Shown here piece by piece: positions 57,068-64,000 of a stretch of 64,000 nucleotides of DNA (its first letter is position 1; the number at the start of each line of letters is the position of its first letter). The position numbers and the translations under genes were made by a program. The notes under the pieces were generated by a model, which did not search any database, had not been told where the DNA came from, and saw nothing but the letters and a program-made list of their open reading frames with translations. The stretch covers positions 1,141,353-1,205,352 of the forward strand of contig CALYLW010000346.1 in the NCBI GenBank assembly GCA_944989445.1. The letters run 5' to 3'. The DNA comes from Ampullaceana balthica. Its lineage: Eukaryota; Mollusca; Gastropoda; Lymnaeidae.

Positions 57068-59455
57068 ATGGAGTTCTTCACTTTGATCTTGACTGGACTC
57101 GTGATATTGTCCCTGCTGGTGGCTTTCACCAGATTTATGTCTGCTAGCCATGACACGTTCACAAAATTGGGCATCGACACTCCACCAACATCTCCGATCC
57201 TCGGCCATTTTGGACTGTCTGTCAAGTTGGGAGTTTTTAAAGTTCAGACAGAATTCTACATGTTTAAATACAAGAAGGTAAGTTCTGGGTTCTAAATATT
57301 CCATTGATATGAGAAAACGCCTCAGTCAAGTACAGATAATCCAAGACGCCCTTATCTGTTATCATCAGGCAACTACTCTTACTCAGAGGCGTCACTGGGG
57401 GGAGGGGTGGGGGTTAGTCGTGATAGGGTGACACCGACCCAAGTGACGCCTCTGCTCTTTAAAACTGTATACTGGGTTTAAGTGATGTCACTTATTATTT
57501 AAGGTTTTAATTTCAAAGAATACAACAACAAAAATGTCTTTTACATTCGTTTTTAACAGAGACTTTTTGAAATTAAAAAATATGATTTCAATTTAAAAAA
57601 TTGTAATACAATTTGTATGTAGGTTTATGGATGGTACGACACAAGGACACCCATCTTGGTCATCAAAGACCTGGACATGATCAAAGAAATTATGGTAAAA
57701 AGTTTCAGCCATTTCATTGACCGGCGAGTGCCCATGGAGCACGACTTGCCCTTCCGAGACAATCTTCTGACTCTGAGAGGCAACAAGTGGCGGCATGTCA
57801 GAAACACAGTCAGTCCAACATTAAGCTCCTCACGTGGAGAGGAATGCCAAGAAACTGTTGAAGTACCTCCAGACAAAGCAAGAGAGTGGTGAAGAGTTGG
57901 AGCTTAAGGAGTTGTGTGGGTGCTTCACTTTAGATGCGATTGCCAGCATAGCGTTTGGGCTGGACATTAATGCACTTGAAGATCCAGAGAACAAATTTTC
58001 TGTGGAAGCAAAGAGACTCACCACGCCAAATATTCTGCTCTTTGCCCTTATTCTGTAATTCCCTGAACTGGGGAATATTTTCTCGAGGCTAGGTCTACCA
58101 ATTTTTCCAAAGTCCTCCATGCAGTACATGGCCAATGTTGTTGATGCAGCCATAGAAGAAAGAAAGAGAGATGGAACTGAAGGAACTTTTAATGATTTTC
58201 TAGACCTTGTCACAAGTGCAGAGCAAGATGATGGTTTGAGGGATGGCAAGCCAATGACTATGAAAGAAAGACTCACTAGGTCTGAGATTCATGTGAGTAC
58301 TGAGTTATAGAACTTACTCAACTTACTGACATATAATTCTTTAAAAAATTGTTTTTGAATATCACTTCCCCATGCATTCATGTAGTAATTAAAAAAATTA
58401 GACAAGCTTTTACACATAATTATTAATTTTAAAAAAAATTTCCATTCAAAATAACCAATTAAATCTTAGAATTCTATGGTCCTTTTTATCATATCAGCGT
58501 TTACCAAAGTGGTAGTCTAGTCTAGTATCGTCTGGCAAGCCAGTAAGTAGGTCCATGAAAGTCACTTTGTAATTCAACAGGAAGTTTGTAAAATATGCTG
58601 GATACAAATTTAACAAAGCTAAAACTAACACACAAAGCAATAACAAAATATGAACCATTTGCTGATAAAGGGCACTTTTTTTGTTATGACTTATGTAAGT
58701 GTAAGGACAAATGAAAAGATAATGATTAATAATCTTGCACCGTTCTGTGGTGCATTGGGACGCTTGTCAACTAAAACTATAATTTAAAAAAAAACACTAT
58801 TCCATTTTTTATTTGAACATCAAACTAAATGCTTTTACTTTATTTATTCTTAGGCCCAGTCCATAATTTTTATTTTTGCTGGCTTAGATACTGTTTCAAC
58901 TGTCATGTCCTTCACCTTGTTCCTCCTGGCTGTACATCCCGAGTGCTGCAAAAAGGCACAAAAGTTGAAATAGATGAAAAAATCGGCAAAGATTTTCCCA
59001 ACTATGAAAATGTTCAAAGCCTCAGTTACTTAGAAATGTGCATCAATGAATCCATTAGAATGGTGCCACCAGGGATTTTCATTGACCGACAATGTGTGGA
59101 TGACATAGACGTCCAAGGAGTTCACATTCCCAAGGGCATGGTTGTCTTAATTCCTGTTTACGCCATTCACAACGACCCAGAACTTTGGCCCGAACCTGAA
59201 AAATTTAACCCAGAGAGATTCAGCCCAGAAAACAAGGAGAGTCGCCATCCATTTGCTTTTTTGCCTTTTGGCCACGGACCCAGGAATTGCATTGGTATGA
59301 GACTTGCTTTGCTTGAGCTTAAGATGACGCTAGCAGCAGTGTTACAGAGGTTCACTCCTGTCTCATGTAGTAAGACAGTTTTCCCTTTTCAGCTCCACAA
59401 GATCCAGGCCAGGACAGTGGATGGTGCTTGGGTTAAGATGGAAGGGAGGAAATAA
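57068..59455 (+). pseudogene. Cytochrome P450 (CYP3 clan / thromboxane-synthase-like), disrupted
   Basis: Three exons: 57068-57277, 57623-58292, 58854-59455. The product would be a microsomal haem monooxygenase. It starts MEFFTLILTGLVILSLLVAF (membrane anchor), then a PPTSPILGHF proline-rich hinge. Conserved elements follow: SPTLSS C-helix region, LDAIASIAFGLDINAL, I-helix FIFAGLDTVS, K-helix ExxR (E at 59048, R at 59057), NPERFSPE, and haem loop FGHGPRNCIG (59267-59296). Splice phases agree at the intron borders. Three lesions: (1) a frameshift near 57830-57836 with about nine codons missing compared with CYP3A proteins; (2) TAA at 58056-58058; (3) a frameshift near 58965 after the I-helix. 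An intact copy or sequencing error cannot be excluded. An AATAAA overlaps the stop codon. Confidence 0.88.
57384..57454. mobile_element. 71-bp miniature element in P450 intron 1
   Basis: Inverted ends CAGAGGCGTCACTGGGG and CCCAAGTGACGCCTCTG pair at 16 of 17 positions. Same GGCGTCACT core as the 12287-12466 element. Flanking octamers CTCTTACT / CTCTTTAA agree only over the first five bases, so the duplication is weak. Confidence 0.6.
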
Positions 59456-61216
59456 AAGTTGTGTAACACAAGAAACTAACAAATTTAAAAGTTGAAATGT
59501 TAGAAAATGTTTATTGACTCCAAGAACGAATTGATATAATTTTAGTATGTAGTTCTGTTTATTTTAAATGCTACTTATATATGTTTTTAAATATCCAAAC
59601 CAAAGAACACATCGGCAAATGCAATAGATGTATAAGCAAAAAATTCCTACAATTTGTCATGTGATTAATTATCTCCCAGAAAAGAGTGACATCTATTACC
59701 ATCAAATTGTAACTATTATTCATCTGCAACGTGTTGTTCAGATGAGAGTGAGAAATATATGACCAGCATAAAAAAAATGTTTATTAAATGGCTTATATGC
59801 GCATAAAAGAAAATGGACACAAGGACAGACACTAAAATGTATCATTTTTTTCTAAATGTATACTTCGTTAATCATCAGTTGTTAACAACTTATGAACGGA
59901 GGTTCAGATATTATTAGAGCAAATAATGTGGAAAGAGCAGAACATGTTTTTGTGTCATTCCAAAAGGTAAACAAACTGGTTTTTCAAAAGAAAAGTAACC
60001 ATTTTACATCTTTAAAGTAACAAATTTCTAAGAACTGAAAATATGGAGTAAAATTAGACAATTGTATGGTCGGCTTATGCTGGTTTTTGCAAAACCCTGC
60101 CATTTTAGGGGGTTAGCTTATATGAAATGTAGGCTTATATGCGAATGAATACGGTAATTTTATTTATTAAAATCTCGGCTACATTAAATTCATAAATGAT
60201 ATAAAGTATTATAAGTCTTATACGTTATCTTATCTGTTACAGCCGCTCCTTCTATATAGAAGATTATTGCGTCCTACGCTTATCTTATATTTAGAAAATA
60301 TATCTTATAACTAGATAACTAAATATTTTAAGTGGGGAATTATACTGAGTATATTAGTCATTAGTAAACTACACATAATATTTATTTTAAAAAATTAAAA
60401 AATGAACCAAAAATACAACAGTCACCTTCTGTTGTATTTATTTTAAATAATACATTTATATTTAAGAAGGGTGGAAATAAATCATTTGCCTTTTAGACAG
60501 ACAATAATTTATACTCTGCAGTTAGCTTTTCATACACCCTACAGATATATCTTTTAGTTTCAAAGGTCCTCTCTAATCTTGTGGTATATTAAATATTTTA
60601 AATTCATTTTAAATCTTATTATTAAATAGCCTGATTATCAGAATATGCAATATGATTTAATGAAATATTACCAGGCAAAAATTAAGTTATTCTAAATTTT
60701 TAATTTGACTACTATAGGCACAAGGTTTTTAGGTTTTTGTAAACATCCCGTCAAAGGTAAAATGTACATGTAACTATTGCAATATTTATTCAAATATTTT
60801 ATCAAATAAAATGATTGTCACCCTTTTCTAAAATATATTGAAATCTTGACTATGTAAATGTACTGTAGCAGTGCATAACACAATTGAAATTAATTTATTC
60901 TGTAATAAAAATTCTTAAGTTAAAAAAATTTAGGATGAAAGGAAACAGAGTGATGACAATTAAAATAATGATGAATTAAGATGTTTAAAATAAAAAGGTG
61001 CTATATCATTATGTTTTTAAAAATAAATGCCTTAAACTTAAACATAAATCATTTGTTTTTTTTTAACACTTAAAAATGGAATAACCCAGCAGCAATAAAA
61101 ATGAAGTAGACATGATCAACAAAGTAAAAGGCAGACTTAACTACATTGTGCCCATTTTATCACAATGCTGACTTTTAAAATGATGCTATTAAAGAGCATT
61201 TTTTAAAGCAGATTCT
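59456..61216. other. Intergenic spacer between P450 and RCHY1 3' ends
   Basis: AT-rich. A segment at 59790-60155 contains GGCTTATATGCG-type ends and a terminal AATGAATACGGTA, suggesting a MITE remnant. A LINE/SINE tail (minus, TCTGTAACAGATAAGATAAC) is at 60227-60290. No gene seen. P450 and RCHY1 converge across it. Confidence 0.5.
60227..60290 (-). mobile_element. Short LINE/SINE 3'-tail fragment
   Basis: Minus strand: GACGCAATAATCTTCTATAT then AGAAGGAGCGGCTGTAACAG and GATAA repeats, the same shared tail as at 44540-44615 and 40142-40200. Confidence 0.7.
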
Positions 61217-64000
61217 CTAAGCTTGTGTTGTGTTGTAGCCTCCACAATTATTGCATTTCAGACCTTCTGTGTTGAACAGCTGTTCACTCTTCTGTTCATA
61301 AGATAATGAACAAACATTAATTCCTTACAAATTATCTATTTGTTATAATAAATTTGTTTTAACAAATAACAACAATTTTCAGCTTAAATAAATGCTAAAA
61401 AGTTATCTCAATTTTGTTCTAGTATACTAGCCTTATGGCAGTCTTGGCATAAAATTTTAAGCTTGATGTTTTGCATGCTTTCTGGCAGTTGAACGCCAGC
61501 ACAAACTTCATCCATTTTTTTCCATTCATCTCCCATATCTAGAAGAGATTCTTTACACACAGGACACTGGTATAACCTGTACACAGGTTATAGACATAGA
61601 AAACATGACATTATTGGCAAAGGGGATATACTCGTACTTTAAACTCATGAATTCTTCAATTTATATTTTCATACTTCTAACCAAAGAATACTTCAGAAAC
61701 ATACAGGAGGACATCTTTTTAATATCACAAAAGCCTCTTGTACCAATATTTATATTAGAGATAGAAGGCCAAACATTTTAGTGGAATTGGAGGAATGTAT
61801 CATATGACCAAATATTGATAATTTATTTATTAAATTTATATCACATCTGCCACAATACTCAAGTGCACTGCAAATTCTACTTGTGAAATTAAACAAAACA
61901 ATCTGTAAAAATATATATTATTATTATTACAATAATCAAGATATCATAAATGTATCAATTTTGCATGAAATCAAGAGTTTAGCAAAAATTTATTTGTTTA
62001 TAACTTACCTTTGCTGAAAAAATGTCTGTAGACAATTTCTGAAATGATGTCAAAGTTATAATTAAAATATATTCAATTATAGTCTAAAAAAAAACAACTA
62101 CTACTCTAAAGTGTTTTGTGATTCAAAATGTGACTAGATTGAGATTGATCAAAATAAATGTATTAAATTTTGTTGATGGAAACAATGTGAACTTTAAATA
62201 AAAGTCTGTAAAAGAACTTATAACAGAAACTGAGTGAAAAGTTAAATACTGTACTTATGAATCATATGACCACAGCGTGGTATCTGCAGCTCAGAACGAG
62301 AGGTATGAAGGAATTCTTGACATATAGGGCAGCAAGACCTTGACACATTCTCCACACACTGAAACAATATTTTACATTAAAATCTCTGTGATGCAAGTAA
62401 AATGGTATTTTTAAAATAAGAGGTATGTAGTATTCTAACGATTGTGTCCTTAAATTCAAACTAGAGTTTCATTAAATCTGCATCATTTGAATATAGTTAT
62501 GGATTATATAAACTCTAAATTTACATGTCTTTTTTATTGACAAAAGTATTTAACTCTCAAAAGAAATCAAAATGAGCTTCCCTTTTTTATTTTATTTATT
62601 ACTTCTAGACCATAGACCAATTTGTTTCTGCTGTTTTATATATTGCACTGTTATTTTGTATTGCTTTTAATTGCTTTGATTATTAAAATAAGATTTTATA
62701 ATTTATAAAGTAAATATACCCTTAACAATTTTTTATTATAAATTGTTATTTATTTTGTGGCTGCCTTTGACATGCCTTAAATTAAAGTCATTACCATGCC
62801 ATGATCTTATGTTTTGTCATTCTGGTACATTTACAAAAGAAGACAGCAATGAATGTGTTCAGTTTACAAGTCATTCTGGTACATTTACAAAAGAAGACAG
62901 CAATGAATGTGTTCAGTTTACAAGTCATTCTGGTACATTTACAAAAGAAGACAGCAATGAATGTGTTCAGTTTACAATCATAAGTCAATGATGAACATTT
63001 AATACAAAAATTAAAATAGAATTGTATTTTGTGATTTCTTTGCAAGCTTTTTCTCAGGCAGGCATTACATCTATCACAGTAAAAGAACTCTTGACAATTT
63101 ACCTTGTGATTTCCTTGCAAGTTTGTACTGAGGCAAGCATTACATCTGTCACAATGAAAGAAGCTATCTTTTGGACCAACCCTTTTTTCAATAGAGAAGA
63201 CAATGTCTACTTGATAATTTTTTTACAAAAATTTTCTGAAACAATGAATCTACAAAACTATAATACAGAATCCATAAGGCTGGTATTTAGATCCTAATTA
63301 TCAGATAAAGACACATCTTTGTATTGATTTTTTTATAATTCTAACATGGGTTTCAAGAAAAATGTATTGCTCATGTCATGTTTCAAAATGTTTTCTTTCA
63401 AATGTATATATGACGAAAATAATTATACTAGCTTTATTTATAATTTATATAATAATACTCATTTATTAAATTAAATTAATAACACTTGCTTTATTTCAGA
63501 TTGATATTATCATATTTAAAATGATGTAAAAATTCCCTTTTCAGACCACGCTGACGCTGGCCTATGGGGCAAGTGAAACAGTGTTCAAAAGTTTCTATAG
63601 CCACAGCATATGAGGGAATTGAGTGGCTAGCACAATGCTCAGCCGCCTTTCCATTTTCCCCAACTAATGTCAGGTACCCATTAGAAGCTGGGTGAACTCA
63701 GGGTCGCCCTTAGGCATGGGACGCCCAGCAACAAGCCCTTGCCTTCACAAAGATTCAAACCTGTGACTCTCTGTTAACCAGCTGAGAGTGCTACTTCTCA
63801 CCACTGCGCCCCCTTTAAAATGATGTGATTTCCATAAAAATTTGTAAACGGCCAATTTTTGCACTACCTAACCTCAACCACACTATATTTTTCAAATTTT
63901 TTTTAAAAAGACTGTCACATACCTGCATATCCCACATTTTTCACAATGGAATTGCTCTTTATCGTCATCATATAACCGACAAACATGGCAGAAATACTCT
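61217..64000 (-). CDS. RCHY1: RCHY1/Pirh2 E3 ubiquitin ligase, 3' part (runs off window)
   Basis: Six exons on the minus strand: 64000-63923 (cut by the window edge), 63181-63103, 62358-62255, 62038-62009, 61576-61432, 61291-61217; phases agree throughout. RCHY1 is a RING E3 ligase with CHY and CTCHY zinc domains; the human protein targets p53 and other substrates. Visible in order: [20 protein letters not shown] and EKCGICR (CHY end/CTCHY), [26 protein letters not shown], a RING domain ([15 protein letters not shown]...[12 protein letters not shown]...YQCPVCK), then the C-terminal zinc ribbon ILCQDCHK...[15 protein letters not shown]. About 170 residues of the ~260 expected are in the window; the N-terminus lies beyond 64000. 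Exon four is only 30 bp. The intron between 61432 and 61291 appears to use a GC donor (AAG|GCTAGT), needed to keep phase and the family length. Confidence 0.94.
62817..62978. repeat. 54-bp tandem triplication in an RCHY1 intron
   Basis: Three identical 54-bp units starting TCATTCTGGTACATTTACAA and ending GTTCAGTTTACAAG. 54 is a multiple of three, so open frames run through on several frames of both strands (62743-62991 and 62801-62983 plus, 62791-63120 minus). They are by-products of the repeat, not genes. Perfect identity indicates recent expansion. Confidence 0.93.
63028..63102 (-). pseudogene. Degenerate tandem copy of an RCHY1 zinc-binding exon
   Basis: Directly 3' of exon 63181-63103 (and overlapping its donor), the minus strand reads [20 protein letters not shown] then QRNHK, nearly the same as the exon's [22 protein letters not shown], with zinc-ligand cysteines and histidine kept. 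It is in frame with the upstream exon if the donor at 63102 is skipped, but has no consensus donor of its own (AAAATAC in place of AAGGTA). Probably a dead exon duplicate; a read-through isoform is possible. Confidence 0.8.
63560..63812 (-). mobile_element. tRNA-derived SINE, second family, in RCHY1 intron
   Basis: Minus strand: A-box-like GGGCGCAGTGGTGAGAAGTA, GAGTCACAGGTTTGAATC (B-box-like), GGCAAGGGCTTGTTGCTGGG, GGGTACCTGACATTAGTTGG, then GCATTGTGCTAGCCACTCAA and CTGTTTCACTTGCCCC. The first half matches the GATAA-tailed SINE; the second half matches the element at 55033-55200. It lies in the intron between the first two RCHY1 exons in the window. Confidence 0.75.

Noticed and set aside
62743..63120. 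Overlapping frames of 82, 60 and 109 residues
   Set aside because: By-products of the 54-bp triplication; only the end of the minus frame touches the real RCHY1 exon and its copy.

Overview
This is a window of animal nuclear DNA: AT-rich, with spliced genes, consensus GT-AG introns and a very heavy load of DNA transposons, SINEs and minisatellites. There is no sign of bacterial organisation. The proteins (syntenin, TFIIIA, a CYP3/thromboxane-synthase-like P450, RCHY1) and the repeat types (hAT elements, Helitrons, tRNA-derived SINEs ending in GATAA repeats) fit an invertebrate. My best guess is a lophotrochozoan, probably a gastropod mollusc; that is inference, not proof.

Layout. 1-10 kb: no gene supported; five tandem-repeat arrays, including a 34-bp repeat carrying a perfect splice-donor consensus and a 42-bp repeat open on both strands. 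10.3-12.6 kb: a decayed hAT transposon. 13.7-14.9 kb: a 32-bp minisatellite split by a SINE. 17.7-23.8 kb: two phase-compatible candidate exons of an unidentified minus-strand gene, with a Helitron in the intron. 24.7-31.3 kb: the syntenin (SDCBP) gene on the plus strand, seven coding exons, 308 aa, with a CRE and TATA box about 1 kb upstream. 31.4-47.3 kb: a TFIIIA (GTF3A) gene on the minus strand, nine exons, 406 aa, tail-to-tail with syntenin. Its introns hold a pogo/Tigger-like element with a hAT MITE inside it, a 4.4-kb hAT with a Helitron inside it, and a cluster of GC-rich MITEs. 47.7-49.9 kb: four head-to-tail copies of a ~0.55-kb element. 50.1-54.2 kb: a four-level transposon nest. 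57.1-59.5 kb: a P450 pseudogene (plus strand) with three lesions. 61.2-64.0 kb: the 3' two thirds of RCHY1 on the minus strand, running off the window, with a 30-bp microexon, an apparent GC-AG intron and a degenerate tandem copy of one exon.

The genes have unrelated roles: membrane trafficking scaffold, 5S rRNA transcription, oxidative metabolism and ubiquitin ligation. No operon or gene cluster is evident. What stands out is the transposon stratigraphy: perfect or near-perfect 8-bp target duplications let the order of insertions be read directly, and the SINE and LINE 3' tails match, which suggests the LINE mobilises the SINE.
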